A DNA stretch of 64,000 nucleotides from Dipteronia dyeriana (GCA_032871835.1 CM065297.1:28777598-28841597), one strand, 5' to 3'; shown: positions 32,479-44,184, counted from the first letter of the stretch. Numbers and translations: made by a program. The notes: generated by a model from the sequence alone, not told the origin.

Positions 32479-33662
32479 TGTTAATAGCCAAATTTGGCTA
32501 TGGACCAAAGGAAAATTTTTCACTCTCCTAGCCAGGGTCCAAATACGAGATTACCTAGCAGGGTACCGAGGTTCCCGGGGTCGAGCAATTGAACGACCCC
32601 ACAAAAGCGAGGAAAGGTTGTTGCTTCTTGGGAACACCCCCAGGTGAAGCTCGACATGATCAGATAAAGCTCCTCACATCGAAATAAGAACCCAAGGCAA
32701 GACCGATACAGGACGATCCAGGCTCCCCAAGGTCAAAATTACATTGCAGCCTCCCCATAAACCTGCCATCCTCTCTAGACACAGAGAGAGATCTATAAGG
32801 CTTCAAGCTCGTACTACGGTATCGCTCTATCTCATCGAGGGAGGAGGCAAATCTATCTAGGCAGATAGGAGGAAACTCACAGATGCTCCATCATCGCTAA
32901 CACGGTCATTTCAAGCTCCCAAAAGGGACTTGGAAAAGGTCGGATCGAGCTCCTAATATCAAGACAAGAGCATGGATCTGCCTCGCCTTTTGAAACAGTG
33001 AACGCTATATTAGGTGACCTCTATAACATATCTCACCAGGGTAATATACAAGAACATCTTCACACTCCAAATTACATTGAAACACTGCGTACGTGTAGGG
33101 CAAGTGATTGAGTCCAAAAAGGAAACAAACTTATCTCTATCCTAGATATTCTCGATTCCATCATTAAGCCAAGGTCAATGGCATTCAAACAGAAAATCTC
33201 GCCCGATAAGGAGGGACTTGATTCAGAAAATAATGGCGGGAGGATCACAAGTTTAACCTAGTTGGACTATGCATAAATACTCCCAAGCGTGCACGATAAA
33301 AGGGGATCGAAGAAAAAAAGAGGGAGAGAATAAGAGAGTTTTTACTCGGCCTAAATTTTGTGATCAGAACACGTCCACTTTAGTTATCTACTTCTTGACA
33401 GGCACGAAACCACCACCTCCATTGTACCCAAGAATTACTAAGAGCGTTTGAACGACTTATTTATACACCATATGATTCAATAATAAATTAGTGTCATTTT
33501 CCCTTGCGTGTCTTAGTATTTCGTGTTGTCATTCATCATCATTTTCACTATCAAATATACGAACCAGATATCGAAGGTACCAACCCCAGTCGCTACCTCC
33601 GTGGTAGTGGTCTCGAGGGTGCTAACCGGAATTCCTCACCCCAAGTGAATTTTCGGTTAACA
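32479..33662 (+). repeat. 5' LTR of G2 (1184 bp)
   Basis: Starts TGTTAATAGCCAAATTTGG and ends TTTTCGGTTAACA. A TATA-like ATGCATAAATACTCC lies near 33269-33283. The ending CACCCCAAGTGAATTTTCGG recurs with few changes at about 37765-37785 and 47680-47704. Confidence 0.9.
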
Positions 33663-33667
33663 CTTTC

Positions 33668-33685
33668 TGGTGCCGTGTGTGGGAA
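33668..33685 (+). other. Primer-binding region of G2
   Basis: TGGTGCCGTGTGTGGGAA shortly after the LTR. It resembles the TGGTGCCGTCTGTGGGAA phrase common downstream of Tat-type LTRs. tRNA not assigned. Confidence 0.65.
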
Positions 33686-33714
33686 CACCCGTACCTAATT
33701 TATGAAAAGTTTAC

Positions 33715-35210
33715 GTGTTTATTATTTTACAGGAATTATAAGGCTCCGCTCCTCCCAAGGACTGCCCGAGGCTTCGGGAAAACCTTCTGCTGCATCAACA
33801 TAAAAGGCCCTAAGGAAGGGTTGGAAATCCGGGCACCGTAGCCAAGCTCTAGTCCAGCCAACCGCTGCGTGAGCTCCTGGACCTCTTATGATAGACCAGG
33901 CCATGCTCGACCAACAAGTAGCGGCCTTTATGGAAAAATCAGCCTTTGCCTGCTCACTGAGGGCATCACAACCTAGCCTGTAAATCCCAAAGCCTAGGAA
34001 GAGCCGTGCATGTCCAGAACCAGGTTGCCAGCCTTCGATCGATTGGGAGCTCACCCGCCAAAGCCATCCCTCGAAAGAACAGGGCCTCAACCCTCAATCC
34101 GGGATAGACTAGAACCCATGCCCCCAATGCCTAGCAGGCCATCAAGTTGTCAAACCAGGTAAGTCAAATCAACAGCAGACACTCTTCCATAGGAGCAGCG
34201 AGAAACTCATAGACCGACAGCCTCAAAGAGTGAAACCCGGGAAGCTGAGCTCTTGTTAAAATTTAAATTGCAGACAAACAAGTTCTCTTGTACAAAGGAC
34301 CTTTTCAACCACATGGAGATCTTCGTCTAGCAAAGGAGGTCCAGAATGCCATCAGAGCTTCCATGTGCAGAATGTTCCATACCACCTTGACTGGTTACAC
34401 AAAGACTTGGTTCAGGAGGTTGCCTGCTGGTAGCATGGATTCATTCATAAAGCTAGCAAATGGTTTATGCTCACAGTTCCAAGGGGTTAAGCCGTGTCCA
34501 AAAGATCCCATACACCTTCAATATGTGGTCTTGGAAGTGAGGTGAAGCACTCTGGTCATATGTGGAACATTTTCACAAGGATGTCATCCAGATGAGATTC
34601 TTTATCTAGAAGAAGATCATTACCAACTTTTGACGGAACCTGTAGGCAAGCAAGCTTTTTTGAATCTTCGCCAAGCGACCTCTAGAAGGTCGAGATTGAC
34701 AAACAACTCAAGGTCAAAATAGAGCATGACAACATGAGAATGGTAATGCGCCAGAAGAAATAAGCTCTCTGACTTGAGCCAGCTCAGAAAAACCAGAACA
34801 AACCTCCCAACATGTCAACATACTGTTCACCCGCTTCCTAACCTCGATAAGAGAGGTATCCAGTGAGATGAACCTCTCCGCGAGCTTCACCTTCTCTAAG
34901 GATTGTAGCCCCCGTCACACGAGATTAAAGAGGGTATAATCACTACACCCCTTTAAATGTGTCCCAAGAAACAATCTACCTCGCCATTCGGCACAAGGGG
35001 CTACTCCAGAAGCCTGTACCCATGAAAGCCCCGATAGACAGAAGGAATAGGTACAAATACTGCAACTTTCATGAAGATGTAGGGCATAACACTTCAGAGT
35101 GTTATAGCCTGCATAACCAGATTGAGGCTCTAGTAAGGGGAGGATGTTTGATAGAATTCTTACAGTAGGTCATGGACAACATCCAGACAGGAAGGGAGGT
35201 ACAAGCAGAG
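33715..35210 (+). pseudogene. gypsy gag (G2), decayed
   Basis: The N-terminal part (33715-34280) is Pro/Ser/Arg-rich and full of stops. The conserved retrotrans_gag core is at 34288-34545: IRASMCRMFHTTLTGYTKTW, then FRRLPAGSMDSF and SQFQGVKPCPKDPIHL. A damaged stretch follows. The frame 34959-35168 contains the zinc-knuckle-like YCNFHEDVGHNTSEC (C-x3-H-x4-H-x4-C) and a conserved tail IEALVRGGCLIEFLQ, ending in a stop at 35166-35168. The protein would form the particle; this copy needs many repairs. Confidence 0.85.
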
Positions 35211-35399
35211 ATCTGACCATGCTGAAAAGAGAAAGAAGGAACGTAAGGATCTGATACAGAAAATCTAGGTAATACACACCATTAGTGGGAGGCCCACCCT
35301 TGCTAGCATTTCTAATAATTCTAGGAAAAACCATGCAAGGAAGATTCCCTGTGTCGATGAGGGCCGGAGTATCTTCAAGGTCGACCAAAGTCCGGTTGG

Positions 35400-35791
35400 C
35401 CCATCCTAGTCAGCGTAGATTATTTTCACCGAGACTGACATCTATAACACCATACAGCCTCATGATGATCCCATGGTGATCACGGTACAGATTTCCAACT
35501 GTATGGTTCACCGTGTGCTCGTTGATACAGGCAGTAGTGTAGACATCCTCTTCAAAGATACCTTGGAGAAACTGAATTTGAAGCAGTGGTGTTCACAACC
35601 CCCGTTGTATGGATTCACTAGGGATTCGATCATACCAGTGGGATCAAAGATCCTCCAAGTGATCGTTGGAACTGTACCCCTCCAACAAAACATTATGACA
35701 GACTTCATTGTGGTCAACAACCCGTCGGCTTACAACGCGATACTAGGTAGACCATTCTTATCCTCCTTGAAGGAAGTCTTTTCTATCTGCC
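35400..35791 (+). pseudogene. gypsy aspartic protease (G2), N-terminal part
   Basis: The frame from 35473 reads MVITVQISNCMVHRVLVDTG, with the retropepsin active-site motif DTGSSVDIL intact. It continues with the second conserved region FIVVNNPSAYNAILGRPFLS, the flap-distal A-x-x-G-R-P motif. Reading ends at VFSICH where an LTR begins at 35792. The missing C-terminal part resumes at 37794. This enzyme would process the polyprotein. The short part is the best preserved of G2, but it is split. Confidence 0.88.
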
Positions 35792-37793
35792 ATGTTAATA
35801 GCCAAAATTGGCTAGGGAACAAAGGAGAATTTTCCACTTTCTAGCCTTCAAGCAAGGGTCCAAATTCGGGCTTATATCAAGGTCCCTGAGGTCGAGCTAC
35901 CATACGATCCTTTAGGAGCGAGCCGAGGCTGCCCATACCATATGAGCATCTTGCACGCATCCAGGCTACCAAATAAAGCCCGATGTGACAACGTCAAGCT
36001 TTCTATGCTAGGATAGAAGCTCAAAGCTAGGTCGACGTGGCAGGACCTAGGTTCCTTGAGGTCGAGGTATCTCGTGACAATTTTCTAGAGCATACTACCA
36101 TCTCTACTTTCACCAAGAGACCTTCAGGGTGCCGAACCTGTCTTACAAATGCCCTTCTACCTCGTCAAGGTATAATCTCAACCTATTCGAGCAGAAAAGG
36201 AATAAGCCTGCAAAGCCCATCATTACCAAAAAGTGCCAACACGATTAGGGCAAGATCCATTGTAGATCCCGACATGGTTAAATCAAGTCTCCATTAGCAA
36301 GAGCATTACTCGAGCGTACTTCGACACTAGATTGGCCAAGCGTCACCCTAGGAAACCTCCATAAAGTACATCACCAAAGTGACATACAAAAGCTGAGTTC
36401 TCCTCCAAACAGCGTAGAAAGATAGGGTTGACTTTCATGACATTTACGATACCATTAATAAGGTCAAACCGTATTAATGGAAATAGTCAACGACATTAAA
36501 TCAGTCAGCTCCCTAATAACACCATTAATAAGTCAACTCAGTCATTACCTTATATGATTACGAATTGATTGGCTAAATTAATAGAGTAGGAAACAAGGAA
36601 GAGTCTGAAGAGGAAACAAACACATCTTCTCCAAGATATTAGCTACAAGCCAATCAATAACATTAAATGAATAATCGTGTTCAATAAGGATTGAGAACAA
36701 TTCAAGAATCCTGCACTTGCATGCTAAGGTAGTTACTCCATATATATATACACATGTAATAGCATCGACTATAGAAGGGAGATGTCTGATATCTGATATC
36801 ATTTCTAATCCCAAAAATGACCAACCCTAGGCAAGTCTACATACTTCATCTAAGTTCTCCATATATCATCATTGTATGTATACCTTTAACATGAACATAA
36901 CAGTATCGGATAACACTCGATCACTATTGTAAGCTCTTCGGAGCACCACGATTGTATTATTTCTCCATTGTTGTAAGCTCCTGGGAGCACCGCTTGATAT
37001 ATATATACACACACACACATTGTCTTGGGGTTTTTCAGGATGTGATCATTCGTGATGAGTTTTCCCCTTGGTCAGTCCACCTCTCTCTACATAAGACTTG
37101 TCTTTCTTCTATTTATCTTTTATATTATGCACGTACGTTTGTGTATGAGATAGATTCCTACCCTGCTGGATCTAGCACTCTTATCCTCCCATCTACATTC
37201 TAAAGTCACATATCAAGATGGGGAGAAACTATCCAAACCCATTTGAAGGAAGTCGATGAGCTCTCCTACACCCTCTCTACGGGAGCAGTCAAGGATCTGA
37301 CACAGAAGCCAGAAAAGCCCCCATTCTTACTTGCTGTATAGGTCGGGGCACCACAAGAAGAAATCAGGGTCCATGACTGAGCTCCAGGTACCAGGATGGG
37401 TTTCAACCCCAACCGAAATCACCTAGAGGCAAAGAATTGCTACCTGGTGGTCCACTATTTCACGAACGCATCTACGTCACCAATGAACACCAATCCTACC
37501 TTCTTGTTTGCCATTTCGATCGAGGATACCTAGAGAGGAGACCAGATACCAGGGACTAGGGACCAGGATCAGCCCCTCTATCCTAGTAAGAGAACCTCAA
37601 GCTCCTCATATCTTCTCCATATGAACGAAGCCGGAAGGGTAGGATGGCTCATCTCGTACCTACCGCACCATCCTTTATATTCTTAAGAGATCACCAAGGT
37701 ATGAGGTACCTATCCCGACCATGACCTCCAAGGTAGTGATCTAGTGGGTGTTAATCGAGATTTTTCACCCCGTGGGAATTTTCGGTTAACATA
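35792..37793 (+). repeat. G2-family LTR inserted in the protease (about 2.0 kb, composite)
   Basis: Starts TGTTAATAGCCAAAATTGG and ends GAATTTTCGGTTAACA, like the G2 5' LTR. Flanks TGCCA (35787-35791) and TACCA (37794-37798) look like a duplication with one change. It is longer than the 1184-bp LTR, and the middle (about 36570-37500) has weak similarity, so it may be a divergent or composite solo LTR. The phrase TTGTAAGCTCxxxGGAGCACC occurs twice (36927 and 36972). No genes are seen. Confidence 0.75.
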
Positions 37794-38000
37794 CCATAAT
37801 GTTTTAAAATTTTCAATGGGGAATATGGTGGGATAAGTACGTGGGACCATCAAGGCCAGGAAATGCTATGCAGTGTTTGATCCGATGGCTTTGGCAAAAC
37901 AGTTTGCACAAGTTACACCGATCCAGTATATGGAGACATCAGGATGACCTTGGAAGACATGGAACCCACCGATCATCAAGAGGATGAACCCCTAATGGTG
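37794..38000 (+). pseudogene. gypsy protease end and linker (G2)
   Basis: Reads YHNVLKFSMGNMVG and KARKCYAVFD, matching the segment that follows the protease in Tat-type polyproteins. Frame then shifts. Immediately afterwards the sequence jumps to the end of the reverse transcriptase, so the catalytic RT core is deleted. Confidence 0.7.
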
Positions 38001-38026
38001 GATGAGGAAGAACCGAGAAGGGGAGG

Positions 38027-38616
38027 AACATGAAATGGGACAAGGACAACGAGCAAGGTTTCCAGGACTTAAAAAAGCATCTTGCTAGCCCACCGCTGTT
38101 AGTTAAGCCAATACCGGAGGAAGAATTACAGATGTACCTGGCAGTGTTAAAAACGGCAGTAAGTGTGGCTTTGGTCAAAGAGTGCGGGGATGGGATCCAG
38201 CGACCTATCTAATACGTCAGCCATGCACTATCCAAACCTGAGATGAACTACCTTTTCCTTGAAAAGCTTACCCTTGCCCTGGTTACCTCAACCAGGAAGC
38301 TTCATCCTTATTTTTAAGCCCACACAGTGGCAGTGGTGATAGACTTACCTCTCCGCCAATTTTTGCAGAGGTCGGATGTACCTGGAAGACTAGTCCTGTA
38401 GACTTTGGAGCTCACCCAGTTTGACCTGAAGTACAAATCTCGAACGACAGTCAAAGCTCAACCCTTAGCAGACTTTGTAGTTAAGTTCTTAGTCCTATCG
38501 AGCAAAGAGACACCGGTAACACTAGGTCCATCTCCTGAGAAACAAAAAGAGTCCAACAATTGGCTGGAAGACTGTAAAGCCTGGACCCTTTACACTGATA
38601 AGGCATCTGGGTAGAC
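38027..38616 (+). pseudogene. gypsy RT connection and RNase H (G2)
   Basis: The frame opens with KWDKDNEQGFQDLKKHLASP, the block just after RT thumb in gypsy pol. It continues LLVKPIPEEELQMYLAVLKT, then after a stop YVSHALSKPEMNYLFLEKLT, a typical RNase H segment (ALxxxExNYxxxEK). ELTQFDLKYKSRTTVKAQPL and ADFVV mark its end. In-frame stops occur at about 38210, 38318 and 38399. The usual RT motifs with the catalytic Asp pair are absent. Confidence 0.85.
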
Positions 38617-38868
38617 AGGGGAAGGTGCTGCATAGTCTTGCTCGATCATGAAAAAATGGAATGTTGCCACTGTTTTAGGTTCAAATTTAAAGCAACCAAT
38701 AATGATGCAGAGTACGAAGCTCTCGTAGCCGGAATGAAGGTCACCGTCGAGATTAGGGCCGATTATTTGCATGTCAAGAGTGACTCACTGCTCATTTTCA
38801 ACCAGGTTACAGAACTTTACAAAGCCAAAGGAGACAACATGGCAGCCTACCTAAAGCTAATACAGTAA
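38560..38868 (+). pseudogene. Second (archaeal-type) RNase H of G2
   Basis: W-x-LYTDKASG opens the domain (D at about 38600). After two stops comes FKATNNDAEYEALVAGMKV, with the catalytic Glu in the AEYEAL motif, then VKSDSLLIFNQVTELYKAKG, with the Asp of S-D-S. A second RNase H after the first is characteristic of Tat-lineage gypsy elements. The order of motifs is clear despite the stops. Confidence 0.85.
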
Positions 38869-39049
38869 CTAAGGGAATGGTTCAAGGGATTGTTGATCGA
38901 ATAGATACCTCGATAGCAAAATCACTAGGCGGATGTCTTAGCAAAGATAACCATGAATAAAGGGTCAAGCTCTACCTATGGATTGGCTACCTTGTTGGAT
39001 GGACCAAATAGATGTCTACCTCCAGGAAGGAAAGCTTTTTGAGAACCCC

Positions 39050-40224
39050 GACCAAGCCCAAAAGATCAAAAGATTATAAGTTTGGTATTGCGTGATAGAT
39101 TGTCACATCTATCGGTGGGGCAAGTTCCTTCCTCTACTTCGATGTCTTCATCCGGACGATGCCAATTGGGCATTAAGAGAGGTTCATTCTAGGGACTGCA
39201 TAAATCACATTAGTGGGTAGGCTTTTGCATATCAGATGCTCCGTATGGTGTATTATTGGTCAACTATTCACCAAGACGTGAATAGTTTAGTATAATTCTG
39301 TGAACCGTGTCAGAGGACCTCGAACTCGAGTCACCAACCACCAGAGCAACTGTCATCTCTCAGTTCACTCTACCCCCTTGCCATGTGGGGGGTTGACCTG
39401 ATCTGACCACTTCCTACGGCTCCTGGGCAAGCTAAGCACGTTATCGTGGCAATCGACTATTTTACAAGGTGAGTCAAGGCAGAATATCTCTCCCAAATTT
39501 CAAAAGAGAGTACGACGAGGTTCATCAAAACCAACATGGTTTGTAGGTTCGGGGCACCACTCATCATTATAACCGACCTAGGCAAACAGTTTGACATTGC
39601 CCGATTCAAAGACTTCTGTGAATGTTTGGGAATCGACCTGAGGTTCGCTTCAGTAGCCCACCCTTAGACTAATGGGCTGGTCAAATCCACCAACCAGACT
39701 ATCAAGAAGCTATTGAAAAAGAAATTATAGCACAATAAAGGTAAGTGGGTCGAGGAGCACCCCAAGGTTCTCTAGGCATATCAGACCACGAAAAGAATGG
39801 CTACTAGAGAAACATCCTACTCTCTGGCCTTCGAGGTCCAAGCAGTCCTCCCCATATAGCACAAACTAACCTCGTTTAAGGTACATCACTTTGAATCAGA
39901 AAGCAACGAGGTCAAGATTCGAGCCAGTCTAGACCTCCTAGAAGAAAAACAAGAAAGGGTAGTTGAGAAGGTCGCGGTTTACCAGAACAAGATCGCTAGG
40001 TATTAGAACAGAATGGTCAAAGCCATGAACTTCAAGGAGGGGGATTTGGTTCTCCGGAAAGTGACCCTAAACACCTAAAAAAGGTCGGATGGAGGACCCA
40101 ACTAGGAAAGACCATATTTGGTAAAGGTAGTGGTCTACAATGGGGCATACAAGCTCGAAGACATGGATGGTCGATCCAACGGCCATACCTGGAATGTTGA
40201 GAATTTGAGGAAGTTTTATCCATA
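39050..40224 (+). pseudogene. gypsy integrase (G2), decayed
   Basis: Inserts cDNA in active relatives. Signs in order: zinc-binding-type segment EVHSRDCINHISG and FCEPCQRTS (about 39180-39315); MWGVDLI with the first catalytic Asp (about 39385-39402); AIDYFTR and VKAEYL; IITDLGKQFD with the second Asp (about 39570); GLVKSTNQTIKK (about 39676), where the catalytic Glu expected in N-G-x-V-E is Lys. Near the end come MNFKEGDLVLRKV and NVENLRKFYP with a stop at 40222-40224. Many in-frame stops. Confidence 0.88.
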
Positions 40225-40450
40225 GGCAGGGGACTTTTGAGCAGGCAACCTCCATTTAGGTTTCAATAAAGTTCTCAACAACAATGTACTCCATTTTGAT
40301 CAGCAATAAAGTCTGCTAATAATTTCTCCATCTTCGATTGTATTCTCCACAAGCTGTTAATTTCTCTATATCCGATTATGTTCTCCACGAGCAAATTCGC
40401 CATACCTGCCACGAGACTAGGGATCAGTCGGGGAAGCCCCCTCATTATCC
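40225..40450. other. Post-pol spacer of G2
   Basis: Non-coding sequence after the integrase stop and before the tandem repeats. Two partly similar phrases contain TCTGATTATGTTCTCCAC-like sequence, but no gene is seen. Confidence 0.5.
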
Positions 40451-40795
40451 CTGATGCCTTGGCCGGGTAGCACCCCTCTCCAAGAAGGGTCTGAGTGTAA
40501 GAGCATAGTTATCATCCAGATCTCAAGACCAGGATAGCTAAATAGCCTTCCTGATACCTTGGTCGGGCTACCACCAACAAAAAGGGTCTGAGTGTAAGAG
40601 CATAGTTGTCATCCAGATCTCGAGACCAAGATAGCTAGATAGCTTTCCTGATGCCTTGGTCGGGCTACCACCCCCAAGAAGGTTCTAAGTGTGAGAGCAT
40701 TGTTGTCATCCAGATCCCAAAACCAGGATAGCTAGATAGCATTCCTAGTTCCCTGATCAGATTACCACCCTTGAGAACGATCCAGACGTAAATAC
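40451..40795 (+). repeat. Tandem repeat, about 98-bp period, three and a half copies
   Basis: CTGATGCCTTGG-type starts at 40451, 40551 and 40648, with a partial copy from about 40745. Each copy contains GGTCGGGCTACCACC, AGAGCATAGTTGTCATCCAG and AGGATAGCTAGATAGC. Tandem repeats between pol and 3' LTR are common in Tat-type elements. Confidence 0.88.
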
Positions 40796-41360
40796 AGGAT
40801 CACCTGTTTGGATTGAGCATGCCTTAACAAGATACCTGCCTTAACAAGATACCTGCCTTAATTTTATAGAAAAGGTATTTAGATTAAAGCTAGTGCAAGG
40901 AATCATTAAAGATGCGAGACACAATACAAGGGGACTCCTCCCAAAAACATTAATTCCATCAAAGTGCTGAGAATTGGAGCTAGATTTCTATCCAACTAGT
41001 ACGCTTGCACATAACAGATTCAGAGTTTTTCTTTACCAAATTTAATTAAGTCAGGATTGTGCTAAAGATCGCATCCAGGTCGAGGTCAGAAATTAAGCAA
41101 GGAATTCCCAACCAAGTTTGAAGTTCAAGATCAGGATTAATCAAAGTAAAAGAAATGAAAACCAATTTTTATTGACAGTAAGGGAACCTATCCCCTCACA
41201 AAGGCTACATTCATCAAGTAGGGAGCCCAAACCCTGGTTCCTGGCTACACAGAGAAAAAAAGTATAGAGAAAAAATTGATAGAACTGGTCATGAGTAAAG
41301 CGGGGTGCCCACTCTCTTTTCCGGGTGATCAAGACAGATCATGAGTAGATTGTATTAAGC
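40796..41360. other. Non-coding spacer of G2
   Basis: Contains a small duplication, CCTTAACAAGATACCTG twice near 40828-40860. No coding signature is seen; the minus ORF at 41141-41332 has none. Confidence 0.5.
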
Positions 41361-41369
41361 TCCAACATC

Positions 41370-42760
41370 CTACTAGTTCCCTCTAGCTGCTTCTCATCCT
41401 TGCTGATATTCACCCACTGCCTCTCCTTTCAATGGTTGCTCATCTTGGATGCCCTCTCCTGCTACCCCTTCTTTCGGAGGTTCCTTAATTGCTTATTGCT
41501 CAGTTTGGTCCTTCTGCAAGACCTCATTAGCCATAGCCATAACCTCAAGGGGAATGACTGTATCCAGAAGGGTAGCCGCTGACTCCATTCTGCTCTGTTC
41601 AACCTCAGACTCTATTCTAGAAAGCTTTTCAATACGGTCCCTGGCTCCCTCCCGGGCTTCTGGTTGACCCCTCTCTAGCTGTACAGGCTGAACCCTGCTT
41701 GAAGATTCCCCAGAACCTGAGACTGGAAGAACTGGAGGAGGAAGCAGAACATCTGCCACGGTTGGTTGTTTCCCGATTCCAACCACGTCTGAAGATTTCA
41801 CTCAATCACCAACAGGACGAGACATCTCCGCGACCTTGGTCATAATCTCTTCTTTATCCCAGTTAGCAATAACTAATATATCAAAGGGAAAAGGGAGGGC
41901 CTCAGCGACCTGGTAAGTGGCATAAAAATACCTATCACTGAAGGAGGCATCCACCTTGGCCTACAACTCGGTCACCTGAGCATGCAGGCTCTAGTTCTCG
42001 ACGTCTAGCATCTTGGCCTTAGCTTTCCAAGATCCCTCTACTTAGCTCAGTGTTTAGATTGAAAGGTTTCTTGATAAAAGGACAGTTTTAGCCTCCCATA
42101 GTCGCAATGAAGCTCTGCATCCATTCCCATGTAGCTAGATGTCATCTCCTGCACAAGAGCTTAAGCTCATGCAAGTAACCTCATGGCCCTCTCAACCTCA
42201 GCCTCAGCTTTTACAGTACAGTCGTGCAGAGAGGCCACCTGATGACCCATGGCCACCTTGAATTTGAAAGCCTACAGATTGAAAAATCCAAGTTAGAAAA
42301 TGATCAAGCTAGTCGACATAAGAATAGACGTGGGAAGATGGTTACCTCGGCCAAAAGAGCGGACCCCTTGGTGATCAGGATATCCACGGGTATTGAAGTT
42401 ATCATGAAAAGGCTGCCACCTGGGCAAGATGCAACAAACTATCCCAAGACTTCGTCATGTATAGCAGAGCTCGATTGATGTTGAGGAAGAACGGAAGGAA
42501 CCTCTTCCTCACCATCCTCGAGGTCATCTGGAGCTTGAGAATTTAGGAACATAGATAGAGGGGCAGAAACATCGGGTAAGTTAACCATGGGGCCAGAAGA
42601 AGTAGCAATAGCAGAATATGGGGCAAATGAAGGAGCAGAAATGGTCACATTAACAACACAAGAAGCAGAGGTCCCTTTGCTTCGTACCTAAGAAGCCTGC
42701 GATGCGAGGAGCGTCATCTTGGACTTAAAATGGGTAGGGGACGGAGTAGGAGCAAGAGCA
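41370..42760 (-). pseudogene. Antisense reading frame of G2 (Tat-type extra ORF), decayed
   Basis: The minus strand carries a long protein-like reading opposite to pol. From 42760: a Ser/Pro/Ala-rich part (LSMFLNSQAPDDLEDGEEEV), then damaged helical segments, then SLHAQVTEL and ASFSDRYFYATYQVAEALPF, ANWDKEEIMTKVAEM, and finally the frame 41801-41493 with RDRIEKLSRIESEVEQSRM, a heptad-like coiled coil. Antisense ORFs between pol and the 3' LTR are known in Tat-lineage elements. Stops interrupt it repeatedly. No function is assigned. Confidence 0.6.
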
Positions 42761-42899
42761 GGTGAAATCCCAATGGGAACAACTGGCCCTCATTCTCTGG
42801 AGTAAGCAAAGAGATTTCTCAGGTCAATCTGGTAGGAGGGGGAGGGTTGCGGGCTTGCTGGGCTTCATAGGAAGCTGGAGCAACAACAAAAACTGTTTT

Positions 42900-43260
42900 A
42901 AAAAAATAGATGTCAGAACCAAGCTAGCTAATGAAAGAGTACATTGCGGCTGGAAGTGCTTGCACATAACTTCTATGGATGAAACAAATTCTCAAGGATT
43001 ATGAGATAAATCAAGGTAAAATGACTCTCTATTGTTATAATATGAGTGCCATTAATATCTCTAAAAATCTGGTTCAACACTCACGCACAAAGCATATAGA
43101 CATTAGGCATCATTTCATTAGAGAACTTGTTGAACATTCAATAGTAACTCTTGAACATATTCCTACTAAGAATCAACTTGCTGACTTGTTCACAAAGCCC
43201 TTGGACAAAGAGAGATTTGTATCTCTTAGAAGATCCATTGGCATGATTTGTGTTGATTAA
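42900..43260 (+). pseudogene. copia RNase H, C-terminal part (C3)
   Basis: After a shift at 42979 the frame reads MKQILKDYEINQGKMTLYCY, NMSAINISKN and QHSRTKHIDIRHHFIRE. It continues with VTLEHIPTKNQLADLFTKPL, the conserved end of copia pol, and stops at 43258-43260. Just upstream, in another frame, EREYIAAGSACT-like sequence (about 42925-42970) is the preceding RNase H motif with catalytic Glu. The final 93 codons are intact. Confidence 0.9.
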
Positions 43261-44184
43261 TGCTTGTGTGTGGTTATGAGTGGCTTGATAAGCAAAACTA
43301 TATTGTATATCTATTTCTTTGAGAGCTACTCATGTGAGAAGTAATGATCTTGATAAAATAGCTTTTATTGTTTCTAGATCATGCACTTAAGTCCTTATAA
43401 AACTCGTTTTTAAAAGTGCTCAAATGCTTCTCTTATATGTTTAAGTTTCAGTAATTGAGTTTGAAAGAATGTAGATTATGAATTCATCTTGAAGTTCATT
43501 GTCTAGTACATGATAGATGACCTATGGTTAGTATCCATTTTGTTTCGGCATCTACCTAGAACTCAACGAGCACCTTCATGAAAAGGGATACACACCTTGG
43601 TTGTGAAGCCGCCCAATGTAGGAAAGGGCTACGGCTACACCATTATGATGAGTGAAAGCCGTCATGAAGAGTGTATGTTTATGTTAGAAAAATCAAAGAA
43701 GTGTTGAAAAAGAATCATTTAAAAAAAAATTGATACAAAGCTTAAAAAGAAATGGAGGAAGGCTTAAAATGGAGTATAGTTGAAAATTTTGATTGCTCGG
43801 ATTGAAAAACAAAAATGGGATGACGAGCCACATGCACACACACACTCATATGTTGAAATCTATTCTCTTTAAAGCAAAAAATCTTTGACCTTGATTGGAA
43901 AAGCTTTAGATGGATAAGTGTTGAAGTGGTTTGCATGTTGATATCACAATAACTCCTTTTATATATGCTTGAAGCATTTTCACACACACACACACACATT
44001 TTTACTTAATGTGCTTGATTCATTAGCAATGAGAGATTATTTTTGAGAGAGTAATGAAAATCTATGATTCTCTTGTTTAATGTTGAAAAATAATGATTTA
44101 CTATCTTTTATTGCTTGAAATGTGTGATTATGTGAGTCCCTTGTGAACAAGTTTACTTGCTTATTAATATGTGGAGCATATGTT
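43261..44184 (+). other. Post-pol spacer of C3
   Basis: Sireviruses may carry an envelope-like ORF here. I see no ORF of such size or transmembrane pattern on the plus strand in these 0.9 kb. A (CA)n run lies at 43981-43999. Confidence 0.6.

Noticed and set aside
33722..34090. 122-codon minus ORF in G2 gag region
   Set aside because: Shadow of the decayed Pro/Arg-rich gag N-terminus on the plus strand; no independent signature.
40429..40800. CRISPR-like array
   Set aside because: Repeats are contiguous 98-bp tandem units without spacers, inside a plant retrotransposon.
43742..43999. Possible envelope-like ORF in the C3 spacer
   Set aside because: The only longer frame is on the minus strand with Cys/Val runs from a (CA)n repeat; no plus-strand frame of suitable size.
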